Shown: positions 48,087 to 60,621 of the stretch, one piece after another
Position numbering within the stretch: the stretch's first letter is position 1
Layout: every line of letters begins with the position of its first letter
Origin: Lepidonotus clava
Taxonomy: Eukaryota > Annelida > Polychaeta > Phyllodocida > Polynoidae
Assembly: GCA_936440205.1 (NCBI GenBank)
Contig: OW387145.1
Span: 10,291,396 to 10,355,395 of the forward strand
Direction of reading: 5' to 3'
DNA length: 64,000 nucleotides
The notes under the pieces: generated by a model
Told to the model about the DNA's origin: nothing
What the model saw: the letters and a program-made list of their open reading frames with translations, nothing else
The model's database searches: none
Translations under genes and position numbers: made by a program

Positions 48087-49314
48087 TTAATCTTTATCCT
48101 CGGCGCACCACTCGCACAACACCTCGGAGCACATGATGCTGGCAGGCTCGCCCCCCTCACAGTCGGCGTGGTAGCACCGGCCGCAGTAGTTGCAGACCAA
48201 GTACATTCTGAAATATTACGGAGGCATGTTTAAATACACATTTGTTTAAATTGTGTGCACGAACTAATCGGACCATCATCAATCACAATTTTTAGTAACC
48301 GTACGAAATTCGGCGTTCACTCCAACGTCAACATTAAGATTCTATGCCCTCGTTATTTTTTGCCTATTAGCATCATCGAAAATCATTGCCGCTATATAAT
48401 ATTATTTGTTATGAAAAAAAACCGGCGTACCTGTAGTTGCCATCCAAGAATATGGCCTGCGGTTGTGTGGCGTGTTGGTCTTCGGCAAACGTTTCCATCG
48501 CCTTCCACCTTTGGTCCGTTAAGTACTCCTCCTGCTCCTGAAAAAAATTGTGTGGTTATAGTTAAATGTGCAAAAGTCAATTTTGCACTTACTACATACC
48601 AGCGTGTCCCTCGTAATATTGGCAAATTTCAGAACAATTGTACTCGTGAAATCGCCCCACTCATCATTTTGTTTTGTTTATACATATTTCCCTTCATACG
48701 CTTACATGTTTTATTTCCCTCTTAGCTTCATCCTGTAAATACAAATGTACCAACCTGGGTCGGATCCTCCGAACAGTAGACGCACGTCCACTCTGATGGG
48801 CCGTCCGGGAGGTGCTGTTGGTCGTGAGTCCTGGAAAAAAATTCAAAAATCATCACACCGTCCATCATTTCAACATAGGTGGTCGAAACTACCAAATCAT
48901 CGGCATCTCAATTTTTCTCATCCAATCTCTGTTTCATGTTATTGTGCCAGTCTGATAAATTTGCAATTTTTAAATTGTCAAAAAAAGAGCCTGTTGTTTC
49001 AGCATGTTGCATGAATTCGAGCGACCACAACCATGTCCGATCGCGAGTCCGTGGTCGGGTTTTAGACAGTGTGCATTATTTGGCATGAAGATAGTCATCC
49101 TACCAGATAGTAAGTTAATAATTTTTATCCATGCTTCTCTTCCATCCCTGTCCATCAACAGTGTTGAACAATTTAAACCTACTTAGGGGTGAACAGGGGC
49201 GCCCACTCGGTCCATTGGGGTTCCGTCCAGATCGTTTCCTCCTCTTCAATATTTTTCTCCTCACGCGGTGTCCATGCCTGGGATTCCTCTTCCTCCTCCG
49301 ACAGCACATGGTTG
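48087..49314 (-). CDS. PHD-finger-like zinc protein, four visible exons
   Basis: Exon blocks on the minus strand: about 49314-49183, 48830-48755, 48537-48431 and 48207-48087 (stop TAA), all with GT-AG borders and compatible phases. The first is a very acidic, Trp-containing stretch (SEEEEESQAWTPREE, then WTEPQWTEWAPLF). Zinc ligands follow as WTCVYCSED, a 40-residue insert, then CNYCGRCYHADC, MCSEVLC and EWC: a Cys4-His-Cys3 PHD-type order with a long loop between ligand pairs 1 and 2. PHD fingers typically read histone tails; here the role is unknown. The N-terminus and start codon are not resolved (the first block may begin at an AG acceptor). It sits about 1.4 kb from the transposase gene on the same strand, so I infer it belongs to the same element. 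Confidence 0.6.
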
Positions 49315-50119
49315 CTTGAATGAGCCAAAAAAACAATCTACGTGTATGGGGAGAAAACGAAAAAAATTGGAAAATATGTACCAAACGTAACAGCTATTAT
49401 CCACACCCTTATACATTTGTTAACAAACACTCTATATATGGAAGTGTAACCCTCAAGTCATTTTCCCGCAAAGCCTGAAAAAACACTACTTCTCTATATA
49501 GGCATGTTATCTTATCAAATTATAGGCAAGTTATCTCATTCACCTACCGGGTTTTCTACGCGGTCGCCATTGTTCACAATGTGGCGCTTGTGTTAATATC
49601 AGCAAACTTCTGCGTACGTCTTTTATGGTCGTGAGGCTGGCGCGGGACTGTGTGTGTGCACGTGCACGTGGTGGGCACCTCCTTATAAAGCTGGTGCCCC
49701 CCCCTCCGGGGGGCAGGTTAATGAGGGGCGATCTAGGTCAGCCGAGCAGCCTGAGCGACCGGTGTCAGGTGTTACATAAGGTGTCGCTCGCGCAGCGCAG
49801 CCCTGGCAGGAGGTGCACGTCCTGACACCTGACTCAAGAAACCACCCGTAAATGCACACAGCCCCACACCCCCAGCCTGTGAAATAACTTCAGAAAACGT
49901 ACCTCAAAGTCGCACATCCTGGCACCGTAACCTTGTGAAGTAATTTCCTACCTTTTATTTTAAATTTGAAAGTAGTCACATTATAAGGTTTAGGGCGTAA
50001 TATAATTATTCCTGCCATGAATACACTACTTAAAGACGAATTTTTAATAAAAAAATGTTGCTTTTGTTGGCAAAAGCGTCTAAAACACATAATCCTAACA
50101 ATGCATATAAAACACCGGA
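49315..50119. promoter_or_regulatory. GC-rich upstream region of the PHD-like gene
   Basis: From about 49540 to 49850 the sequence turns GC-rich ('cgtgcacgtggtgggcacct', 'cccccccctccggggggcag'), a candidate promoter or leader. No clear start codon in frame with the PHD exons was found. 49850-50119 is AT-rich with nothing recognisable. Confidence 0.3.
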
Positions 50120-50393
50120 CAGTGTCCGAAATTAAGCCGCTGCGCCCTATAGGCCGGGCCTATAGGCCTGCAACCGGGGTGCACACTCACACTCGTGAGT
50201 CTGCACACTCACACTCGTGATTCTGCACACGCACGGCCAGGTGCGCTTCTTTAAGTTTTGCACTTTTTTTTTTATACATGTGCACACTTCTCATGGAATT
50301 TTTTCATTCCCATATATCGGGGGGTGCATATCCAAAATTTGTGGTGCACAATCTCATTAATTCTGCATACGTTTTCAGCTTAATTTCGGACAC
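50120..50393. mobile_element. MITE with CAGTGTCCGAAATTAAG ends (copy 3), within the large element
   Basis: Starts CAGTGTCCGAAATTAAGC and ends GCTTAATTTCGGACAC, with the 'gtgcacact' theme inside plus an internal direct duplication ('cacactcacactcgtga' twice near 50182-50221). The terminal CTG is not preserved, and no target duplication is clear. It is a later visitor between the PHD and transposase genes. Confidence 0.6.
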
Positions 50394-50705
50394 CACGTGC
50401 ACGAGTTCGATATATCTATAGGTCCTCTAGATCTACAAGAAGTCGTGGCGCCGAAGGGGACATACGATCATATTTTCTTTTTCAACCACATATCCAAAAT
50501 GTCCACTTATCCGCATAACAGGCAGGAAAGATGCCCATGAAGGTTGCTCGAACTTTTCCTTGTGCCACATTGTATAAGGACTTATGTATCTGGATGTGAC
50601 GGTGCTGTGTTGGTACCACTTCACAGCTGCAAACATATGCTGCCTCTTCTTCCTGGTTGTCCGACATTCTATGTAATGTTTCACGTAGTGGGTGGCGATG
50701 CACGG

Positions 50706-53700
50706 TCACTCCCGGGGGTCATTCTGTCCGTCTTCGTACCAATTGGCCATTAGTCTAGACAACTTTTTACCACTGCTGGAATTTGTGCTGGAATAAGTCA
50801 TGGGGCCATATTTTACGACTTTAGACTTCACGTAAAATGAAGGCAGAAATGACTTCTCTAGGATCTCCTGTTCTGTGGGGTACATCTTTTTGTATGTTTC
50901 TTTGAGCAGCTCAAGATGGTCCGAGTCGATCCACACCTTTTCTTCTCTAAATGTCTCGAAGCCGTCGGGGAGACTCCATAGGCTCTCGCACTGCGCCAAA
51001 TCTCGCTCATTGGGTACATCGAGTGTTTCAAGGACCGTTCTTGCTTTCTTCTCTCCTTCTCCCAGCCGGCAGTGTTTGCCAAATTTCCCCTCGTGTTTGG
51101 ACGGCATTTCGGCGCACGCCTGACTGACACGACTCATCCGGTGAAACCTCTCAAACAATTGTTTCTCTATCTGGCGATTGTTAATCGGCACATCCCCCAA
51201 GTAACCATTATACCGCTCAAAACTGAACAGCCAAGTACTGGGAGCTGGACCATACTCAAGGAGACACTCCTTTAAATGGAGATGTAGATGCATGTTTGGG
51301 GTAATGAAATCAGAACCGAACTGGACCTCTGTGCTCCTGCAAAAGTACAATAGTTTCCTGTGTGCCTGTTCTATCTCGTGGTATGTAATACAAGGCTTGC
51401 ACATAAGTCGAGTGGCTTCTACGAAACGCTGCCAGCTATGAAGCATATTATCCGGCAAAAGGCCCTGGAGGCAGTATCCAGACGAGACTGTAACCCAATT
51501 CTTCCACTCCTTTGCCGTCCACATCCCAGCGTTCGATTTGATGTTAGTTACCACGCAGTCATCCGGTAGTCCCTCTTTAAACTGATTCAGACGAGCATCA
51601 ATAGTCAACACCTGATTAGCGCTTAGTACAACGTCATCTGTTGAATTCTTCTTCTTCTTTGACAACTCTTTGTCGGTCCACCTCTTCCACATTCGCTTGG
51701 CAGTCCCTGAATCCCAATAATAAAAGCACATATGTGAAATCGGTATTGAAACCCCAATGAACTTAATAGTCCAAATTAAAGGCAAATGCAAGTTCCATTT
51801 CAAACACATTATCAGTGCTAAACATTAATTAACGTTAGGTCAAGCTTCAACACTTACCCAACAGTACATTATGCATCACATCGATCGAGAGGAACCTGAA
51901 AAAATGAATGTCAAGCGTCTAAGTAAAAACATATAATATAGTTACTGCTAATGGAAACATTTTTATTAATGAATGTCAAGCGTCTAAGTAAAAACATATA
52001 ATATAGTTACTGCTAATGGAAACATTTGTATTAATGTTTATTCAAATGTCAAATTAAAATTTTTAATATTTTGGTATAATTCTGTGTAAGTTTGGCCTCT
52101 AAATTGGTTCGGCCTGGAGATTGTGAACTTACTTGATGGGATTGAAGTAGGGCAATTCTAGGAGGACACAGGAACGAGCTCCATACTGTTTCTCAAGTTT
52201 ACTTTTCTCTCTCGGGGTGGATGCAGCTGTAATCTCACTCACTCTCTCCTTGTGTTGGTCCAGAGTACGAGGAGTCCAATTCGCCATGTTGAATCCTCCA
52301 CGGTTTGAATTCTTGAATTCCTTCAGACATTTTGAACAACCCATGATAGCATTAGGTAGCAGGAAACCGCAGGTCTTCCTCCCTGCAGGCAGGTCAGCAG
52401 CAACGTTCAAAAGCGCCAACTTAACGGTCTTGCCATTTGGGCAATCGTTGGTTATAAGCCTTTTTCCCTGATGCCAGAATTCCTTGAGTTCGTTGACTAG
52501 GGGCCTCAGAAAACTGGTAAGGTCGGCAGGTTCTTTACTTAAGTTTGGAATGATACCGTATAGTATGACGTTCTCAAGTCTGTACCGCTCATTTCTGGGT
52601 AGGTTAAGTATTGTTAGGTAAATGCCCCCTACTGACATCGAAGCTTTCCGAGAGAATGGTTGAAACCAATCGATATTCATCTGAAGAGCCAAGTTGTTTT
52701 CATTATCAAGAAAGCCCTCGTTGTTCGCGTTAAAGTCTTTCCATACCGAACCGTCGTAAATGTCAGCATACACTCTGTCGGGTATCCTCCTTCCCTTCCA
52801 TTCTATACATTTCAGCTCAAAACCTCGACGTTTCATCATAACCTGCAAACTCTTCTCGAGCGACTGGTAACAGAATGTCCTGACTGGAAGGAAGGTAATT
52901 TCCCCACTAATCTTGGCCTCAGAAAACAATTTCCTGTTGCAACGTTTTAAATCATCACCGATGGTTGTGCACCTAATGGGTTGCTGAATACCATTACGAT
53001 CCGTGTAAAAGCCTCGACCTCGCACACGCTCAGTGGTGGACAACACAGAATGCGACAACGTATAACAGGTCGGGCAGCATACACTCATAGAGTAATTAGT
53101 CATCGTTAGGTCTGTACCCAACCATTTGTACATCATCCGCATCGTTTTGGGGAATACTGCCTCCGCTGCTTGTGAAACCCGGTCATTACCTGCTACCGTC
53201 AATAATTCACAAATGAAGCACATAACTTTAGCCATTTGCGTATCACTGGTGAAGGTGTGGATCTGCCACTGCAAAAGAAAGAACAGAACCCATGAAAATA
53301 GGCTTTGGATATTCTTATTAGGGGTACCACTAACAAGCCTTGCCAATGGGCTAGGAAGACCCGTCCCGTCACCGAAAACCACTTTTAAGTGACGGATGGC
53401 CCTGTTGCGAATCTTGACTGCCTCTGGATGAAGCTTATCATTTTCATCCGATTCTTGGAAATCTTCCATTGTACCGTAATAGTTTTCCATATCATCACCT
53501 GACTTCTCATCGGCTTCCATGGGTACCGCCTCTTCAACTGGCTGATTGCGACCCACCGGCTGACTGTCTGCTTCTCCCGGATTCCCGACTTCAGCCTGCC
53601 GCTGATTAGCAGCTGCAGCTTCCGCCCGAATACCAGCTCCAACCTGGATACCACCTTCAGCCCGAATACCCGCTTCAACCTGCATACCACCTTCAGCCTC

Positions 53701-54457
53701 AATACCCGCTTCAGCCTGGTTACCTGCCTCAGCCTGAAAACCTGCTTCAGCCTGGTTACCTGCCTCAGCCTGAAAACCTGCTTCAGCCTGGTTACCTGCC
53801 TCAGCCTGAAAACCTGCTTCAGCCTGGTTACCTGCCTCAGCCTGAAAACCTGCTTCAGCCTGGTTAACTGCCTCAGCCTGAAAACCTGCTTCAGCCTGGT
53901 TACCTGCCTCAGCCTGAATATCTGCAGCTTCGGCCTCAAGACCCACTTCTGCCTGATTGCCAGCGTGTTGAGGTAAACCAAATGGGGTTGGTTCTGCAAG
54001 ACACATGTATAAGAATAAATTAAATGTACAGTAGGGTTTCAGAGTACAGACTATCCCACCCAATGTTGTTTCTCTGACTCAAAAGCTATGATAGAAAGAT
54101 GCATGGAGGAATACATATATATAACGTCCATTGTTTAAGTCATTCATTATTTGAACAATTGTTTAATTGTCAAGAAAAGATTTAGGCTGCCGATAATTTT
54201 CCAAACACTAACTGATCATTAAGAGTATAGTAGGTATTTGAAAATAATATCTATGCGCGCAAGCTAGCTAGGAAAGTTTTGAAGGATATCGATTTCAGGT
54301 ACTCACCATGCTCCATACGATGCTTCCTGTTATATGTACTTTTTGAAACTGGACGTTTACATGTGTCGCACCATCGGTTTCGGCTAGTGTCCATATTTCT
54401 TCTGGTTTCTGCCTGGTCACTGGTCAGACCCTTGAAACACCACGAGCTCAAGGCCAT
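50706..54457 (-). CDS. CMC-superfamily (CACTA/Plavaka-like) transposase, four exons, about 1016 aa
   Basis: Exons 54457-54307, 53993-52133, 51895-51858 and 51706-50706 have matching phases and consensus splice sites. Exon 1 encodes a zinc-finger-like head, WCDTCKRPVSKSTYNRKHR. Exon 2 opens with AEAGNQ/AEAGFQ repeats (about residues 60-130), then an acidic linker, then the transposase core: CPTCYTLSH, VYADIYDGSVWKDF, MNIDWFQPFSRKASMSVGG, LNLPRNERYRLENVILYG, VAADLPAGRKTCGF and CSKCLKEF. Exons 3-4 carry IDVMHNVLLGTAKRMWKRW, MWTAKEWKNWV, TPNMHLHLHL, YGPAPSTWLFSFERYNGYL and NNRQIEKQLFERF. These are hallmarks of the Transposase_21/tnp2 group, which cut and paste DNA. It looks whole. A TATA box (54526-54535) lies about 70 bases upstream. 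Divergent partner: the TM protein at 55024. Confidence 0.85.
53690..53935. repeat. 36-bp coding minisatellite in the transposase gene
   Basis: Tandem 36-base units ('tcagcctggttacctgcctc' + 'agcctgaaaacctgct') encode NQAEAGFQAEAG repeats in the transposase frame, with more diverged units on either side (AEGGMQVEAG and similar). The unit number is likely to be variable between copies. The repeat also creates a long spurious frame (RLRQVTRLKQVF...) on the same strand. Confidence 0.85.
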
Positions 54458-55023
54458 GGCGAACTTGAGTTAGACAGCAGCACTTCAGGGCGATGAACCT
54501 TCCCCATTTGCGACCGCGACCCAAGTATTTATATATGGTACAGACTGACGCCTAGAGTCCCACCAGCTGAAAGCCGCGAATTGCCGGGACATGCCACAGC
54601 CCCGACCCAGGGGTAGCTGCACTCGTGCTCCTAACCTCAGACACCCGTGTGAAATTAAAGCCGAGAACAGCTGCCACAGTATTACCAGGAGATTACTGTC
54701 GCCTCCAGCCTGGCCGTCACGGTAGCGCGTTGTCGTGATTTGTCGGGCGCGTGAAGTTTCTTCAGCTTCCGAAACGCATCGTCCGCCGTCTGGACTGGTG
54801 AGGGCATGACACCTGCCATTAAAAACTAGGGTCTACCCATTAAAGGGCGGTGAAGTATCCTCAGCTTCCGAAACGCATCGGCCGCCGTCAGGTCGACTGG
54901 TGATAGGATTTCATCTGCCTTGAAAACCGAGCTCGAAGGTCAAACCTTAAGCTTTCTGCTACTACTTAGGGCCAGCTTATTTCGTTATATATATTGCGTT
55001 TGGTGTACGGCTACGTGAATATC
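54458..55023. promoter_or_regulatory. Divergent promoter between transposase and TM protein 1
   Basis: 565 bases, GC-rich. A duplicated block of about 80 bases (54751-54830 and 54849-54930) contains 'cagcttccgaaacgcatcg' twice. TATA boxes face both ways: tatttatata at 54526-54535 for the transposase, and ttatatatat at about 54985-54994 for the plus-strand gene, 30-40 bases before its ATG. The layout argues for coordinated expression. Confidence 0.55.
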
Positions 55024-56123
55024 ATGAGTGTCAAAATCCTGAGTGCCACCCTTGGTGAGAATCTTCTTAATTACTTTTGTTCTACAAGTGATACAAGTCG
55101 ATGGCCGACTTTCCAAATTATTCAAAATAGGTAAAACATATGCATTCATTCTGGGGGTCGCCCTTCCTAATTAATTAATATGGCCAGTTTTCTGAATTCT
55201 AGGGTGTGGCCATATGGCAGTTATATTTTATTCTGTCTGTTTGAATAGCCTGGCCATGGTAATTTGGAAGGAAGGTGTTTGTTTAAAGTTGAGATGACAA
55301 CCTTCATGTTCTCTTCTTTCTTTTTTTTCAATATATAGCTGCCGCATACTTGGTTCTTGTATCATGCGTGGAATTTGTTCGAGCTGCCAGTGGCGGATAC
55401 TGGCCTAGGGTCGTTCACAATAAGCCTGGAGTAACCCGTACCCGGTTGGTCAACCTCACTGCTCCAATTACCGGTCACCCTCCACCAAAACACGATGCGA
55501 TGACCGGCCTCACCTTTCATGACACCCTGCAAGCCTTGTTGGACCAGGACCATACCGTAACTGACACTGGATCTGAAGCCAACCCAGGAGACGGAAACAT
55601 TAAAGAATTCCCAACTGTGGTACTTCTCTCTTCGTACACTCTTCTTGTTATCCTCGCCGTAGCCATAATTATTAGCATATTCTTTGTTTGCTCCGGAATT
55701 AATCGCATCTTCGCAGACGCTCGTTTTCGTGTATACTTGCTTGTCTCGGGCAATCACAGTGTATGGCTTAAAATAGGCACGTTCCCTGGACATTTTGGAG
55801 ATTATATCTTTCAAACAGACGATCCTATCACACTGACTAAAGCCGAAAATATATGCCTAGGCGCACGATACACATTTAACTGTGTCATCCAAATGACCGA
55901 CTGCTATACCGGCACATCGACACGACTGCCCACACATTTAAAGGTTAATAAACTGAAGGACATCATGTTGACAAGATTGATGACTAAGGACATTATACGC
56001 TACCAGTTGGTTACCATGGGTATAGGCATAGGAGAGCCTGTTCTTTTGGGGAAATACCGGCCCGGTGAGCTTGCAATTAGTACTAATACTTCAGTCGACT
56101 TAAGCCGTGTTGACCTTGATTAA
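55024..56123 (+). CDS. TM protein 1: signal peptide, one TM, C-terminal domain (271 aa)
   Basis: Two exons are inferred: a short first exon 55024-55054 (MSVKILSATL, donor G|GTGAGA), then 55339-56123 after a polypyrimidine-AG. Together they begin with a good signal peptide whose core is AAYLVLVSCVEFV. A 60-80-residue ectodomain follows (no Cys pairs evident), then a strong TM (YTLLVILAVAIIISIFFV, about residue 110) and a 140-residue domain reading FRVYLLVSGNHSVWLKI, ICLGARYTFNCVIQMTDC and LVTMGIGIGEPVLLGKY. I do not recognise the domain. It recalls, from memory only, the cytoplasmic beta-rich tails of some invertebrate env-associated proteins. AATAAA follows at about 56230. It looks whole. Confidence 0.65.
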
Positions 56124-57480
56124 GTCTTGTGTGAAAAATGTTGTATTTTTGTGTGTTTACTACCAATATGCTGCCGAACGTGCGTGCAATCGATACAAGT
56201 GTTATGGTCATGAATTGAATTTGTAGCTAAATAAAATTTCGGTTTTGGAAAGAGCAGTATGACGCTGACAAGAGCGCTTTTACTCTGGCTCGGGCTAGGG
56301 TCAACCCCTTATGTAATCTGTGAGACAGGCCCCTAAGTTAGGGGCCTGAGGCTAAACTAGGTCTGCAACCTAAACTAGTAGTGGAATTAAATGTGGTTAA
56401 CGCCACAATCTGGCTATCGGGCTCCAACCGAAATTATGGCTATAGCTAATTAAGCTATCGTCCCTTAATAAATCTCGACACCTAAATCGACTTGTTCGTT
56501 TTTTAAATTATTAATTTTGCAATGACACAGAAGCTCCAAGTTACCAATACATAACTCCAGGAGAACTCCCACTTTAAAGGGTTACAATATGCATGAGGTT
56601 TTTTTATTCTCTCACAGAAAGAATATAGGTCACCGTGTCATACAAATCCTAGAAAGTATTTCGGGTTCATCAGGAGACTACATGGTCACGTGTAAATTAT
56701 TATAGGTCCTACTGGCAGCGATGTATTTGATCATAATAAAATTTCTGAAAAATTACTTTTGCAACTTACTGCATGAAATCTAACTAAAAAGGATCCACTA
56801 GAAAAGAAGTAACAGTTCTTAAAACCGGCTTCATGTCAACATTATTTTTTCATGACTGCGAAATAAGTACGAAGAGATGATTCATGTCGCATCATTTTAA
56901 AAATCTTATATCGAGCTTATGTTTGTTTAAAATACACTTTTTATGAGTGATTTATGCTATTATTGATAACAGGCCTAGGTCTCATTCCATTGCTCTTCTA
57001 ATGGTAGAGACCTTGTACCATAACACTCTTCAAAAAAGTGTTGTATTGTAATCGATTTCAAGTTCGTGGTCTATCTTCAAGAAATAGCACATTCGGGTTT
57101 TCAACAAAATGACACGTCATTATAGTTAAATGCGTTTCCTATCGTAAATAAAAAGTATTCATAAATTTAAGATTCACTTATTAGAAGGACCTCGATAACG
57201 CGTACGGTTTTAGACTAATATAACTATAAGGCTAGTCTTAGACAACCAACATATCTATATAAATACTTCCCTGCTTATCGAGCATGCCACAATCAAAACA
57301 AGAAGCGCAAAGTTCTTTGATAAAAGTTTATAAAACGACTATACAATTGAAGAAAGTACAAAGACCTAACATACAGCGTGACACAGACCATACAATTAAA
57401 CGTAGTGTAAAGAAAACATAAAGATGATAAACATAAACATCACATAACATAGAGCATTAAACAGACCTGTTAGAAATAAG
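56124..57480. other. Non-coding gap inside the large element
   Basis: Contains a perfect hairpin CAGGCCCCTAAGTTAGGGGCCTG (56326-56348), shortly after the poly-A signal of TM protein 1. The rest is AT-rich with no ORF, terminal repeat or RNA gene recognised. Confidence 0.5.
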
Positions 57481-60400
57481 TTAAATTGGCTGTGCATCGG
57501 CGATACCCGACCGATACGGGGGCTTCACCGCCCAGTCTGGGGTGTTGGGAGGAGGCTGTTGGCGTTTTGGATTATCGTCGGGGACATTTTTCCGCTTCTT
57601 TTCCAATCTAACGCACCGCTGACGGCCGCTAATTTCTTTAAACTCAATTTCGTCCAGGTGGGCTTTGTAGCCACTCAGCTCGTCGCTCTCCCACACGAGC
57701 GGTTTGATGAGGCGGTGGTATCGCTCGGTGGTCTTCCCGTTTTTGTCGACCGGAAAATAAAGTCCGCGCTCCTCGTTGCTCGTGTAGTCGGGGGTGAGGA
57801 GGCGCCTCACGGAACTCTTACGAGTTTCGTCCCACATTGTGACGATTCTTTCCACCCCCACTATCCGTCTTTTGAGCTTCTGCAAAGTTAAAAAGACACT
57901 TTTTATTTTAATACAGTTACGACATACTTGGTCAAGAACATCAAATAAACACAAACAAGTTTTTCAATATTTCAGTTGCCTTAATTTAAAAGCTGGTCAC
58001 TGCAGTTAATTTCAAAAGCGTTGCTCTATCCTTGGTCTCTATAACATACAGGCACTTTTTATTAATTGTGTCATATCCATTCTAATTGTATGTCAAGATT
58101 ATTGTCCAAGGAAGCAAGTAAGGTTACAGTGCTCTATATAAATTCATAATGTAAAAAAATGATAATTGTTTTCCAAGTTTCAGTGTTACAACCATAAGGC
58201 ACATCCGGAGAGGGGGGGGGGGGGCACTCACTCTTTGAAGGTAGATACTTTTTTTGAATACGTATAGATCAACTCTGACAGCCCCCCCTTTTCAGGCCTC
58301 CAAAAAGGCATTTGTTGACAAATTTAGTGGCCATTATTTGATTTTGGTACTAAAAAGTTGATTAAGAAGCATTATGAAGTGACGTGGTTGAATGACATAA
58401 AATAAACTGTTGATATAATATAATGGACAATACATTATTGAAAGCTCCCCATGATCATTTCACAGCCCCCTGTTTTAAGCCAAATTGGCGATTCACAGCT
58501 ACAGCCCCCGGTATAGTTCCGACCGCAGTTCGTACATATACCCTTTTTTGAACCGAGTGGGTCCCCGGGAAGTCACACACCCTATACCATAGACATTACT
58601 CTTTCTCCTCGGCTTTGCACTTTTCCTGACAAAAAAAAGTTTAACGGAATATGTTTGAAAAGTGTAAAATTTCGGCCTGCCTGAATCGAACTACGTCAAC
58701 AATGTTGAGAACAATAGAGGAAGTCTGTAACAAAAATTTATTTACCTCGTTGACGTGGTGACGGATGATAGCCTTTTCATTGTTGTCCTTGATTTGGTCG
58801 TTCCGGATTTTGCTGGCCCTGCTTTGGAGGGTCTTGAAGTAGGTGTTGGCAGCAGCTAGAAAAAGAGGAAGGACATGAAGTATGCTTAAAACTGGAGCCA
58901 TTAAGTAGACAAAGGCAATATAAAGGCAATAAAGCAAGGGAATACATGTTAAAAATGCAAAGTGAGGTCAACATATTATTCAGGAATTAAAACCATCATT
59001 ACACCGGTATTATATTTCTTTGTCCAGATAATCGAACTTAAGTTTTTTTCAGATGACTGGGAGTATAACTTAATTTATAAAAGTAACAATTTCCAATGTA
59101 AGTGGAGCCTATTTAGACACTAAAAACAGATTTCCAGCATTTCAAGCATGTTAAATTTTGTGTTAATTGAAGGACCAAAACTTTGGAATCATGGACACTA
59201 GATGCATGAAATGTACAGCTGCAGGTTAGTTAACAAAGAAACTTGCTACCTATGGGACTTACCTAACACCTCTTCTCTGGGGGTATCTGGCCCCAGGCAC
59301 ACGTTGTCAACAACAGCCTTGATGATCGCAACGTTATCTGGGTGTTTGATCCCCGCCCTGAATGTTGGAATATATTTATATTGTTCAATTCATCGGCATC
59401 ACGTCAAGTGCTCTATGACTCTATTAACATGAGAAAAAACGGCAAAACTTATATTCAGCTGCAGCTTCTGGTGTTCAGGAACACATTACCCATTGCTTAC
59501 TTAAAAACAATATTATTTTCTGTACTATTCATGTTGTTATGACGTAATCAACTTACCCACCGTTCAGGTTGAATCCCCAATCAGGCTCACCTCTCTTGGC
59601 CTTGTAGGCAGAACGAACGAGTGCCTACAAACAATATAATAAGCCAATAATTAATAGTGGACTTCTAACTATATGTCAGTGTACGAAATCATTACGGATT
59701 TTCGTTGTTTTCCGGGATGTTCCCTGGCGGCGCGGCAAAAGAGAAGAACATCAGGGCTATACTACGAATGAGATCATTTCTAAACAAACCGAGAACTATA
59801 TTAAACGGTAACGTTTTCAAGGTGAGATTAGTAGTTAATTATAAGCTGTAAAAACAAACTTTAGAACTTACACATATTTCATTGCGTGGGCGCAGTTTGG
59901 GTCGTTTGTCAGCTGGCTTCGCTTGGTTCACGAGCACCTCCACCTAGGCCTTTGCCGCAGCCGCTTCAGCCTCCGCCCTTCGGCACTTCTTCTCCAGCTC
60001 CTCCATCCTGGCCAGCAAATCGGCCATGGACGGTTCAGCTGTAGACGTGGAGGGGCCGGACGAGGACGAGTTTTCGGGCGTGAACGACCTTTGTGACGTC
60101 GTCGACAAGAACGACCCTTGCGATGTCAAGGGCCCGGGCGTGGACGACTTTTGGGACAAGGTCGACGTGAACGACGCTTGAGACGTCAAGGGCCCGGGCG
60201 TGGACGACGTTCTGGACGTGGAGGTGGTGAACCATGGATGGGTTTGAGACGTGGAGGGCGTCATCCCCCAGGGCGTGGATCCGGAGGGCGTGGAGGGCGT
60301 GGAGGGCGTGGACGAGGATGCGGATGCAGTACCGCCTTGGGAACCACCAAGGCTAAGCTCCACGTCGTTGAGGGTGGATCCTTCGTCCGCGTACAGGGAG

Positions 60401-60621
60401 TCCTGAAGAGACTGATCCGCAGAGAGATCCTGAAACCCATTCTGAGACCCATACTGACGCGCATCCTCAGACATATCCAACATCAGGGTACCTACGCCTG
60501 CTGATGAATCATGATCTGTTATTTGCGTGCCACCCGATTTTGGGCTGCTGGTCAAGATCCTGCATGAGCTCGTAGACGGGTTTGACAGGACAGAGTCACT
60601 ATAGTCAGTTGATCCGTTCAT
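57481..60621 (-). CDS. Ser/Thr-rich, coiled-coil multi-exon protein of the large element
   Basis: Unrecognised. The first exon-like block (about 60.62-59.87 kb) encodes an acidic, Ser/Thr/Pro-rich region with tandem 'STPGPLTSQ.SF.ST.SQ' repeats and a coiled coil, MADLLARMEELEKKCRRAEA. Further minus-strand blocks with good GT-AG borders lie at 59624-59557 (AKRGEPDWGFNLNGG), 59357-59263 (IKHPDNVAIIKAVVDNVCLG), 58855-58746 (FKTLQSRASKIRND) and 57879-57481. The last reads VRRLLTPDYTSNEE, LIKPLVWESDELSGYKAHL and TPDWAVKPPYRSG. The Asp/Ser-rich 'LTPDYTSNEE' plus 'W.S..L' arrangement resembles uncharacterised proteins I associate with animal DNA transposons, unverified. About one break is apparent. 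TATAAATA lies about 50 bases upstream. Possibly a structural or DNA-binding partner. Confidence 0.5.
58205..58575. mobile_element. Foldback MITE-like repeat in an intron of the coiled-coil gene
   Basis: The left end 'gggggcactcactctttgaa' is mirrored by 'tttttgaaccgagtgggtcc' at the right end, with 'gtagatac'/'gtacatatac' just inside, around a body containing two 'agccccc' stretches. This is a G-run/C-run terminated inverted repeat, non-autonomous. It lies between the last two exon blocks. Confidence 0.55.

Noticed and set aside
53385-53999. 204-codon minus-strand frame rich in RLRQVTRLKQVF repeats
   Set aside because: It is the alternative reading of the 36-bp minisatellite inside the transposase exon; the transposase frame continues into a recognisable catalytic core.
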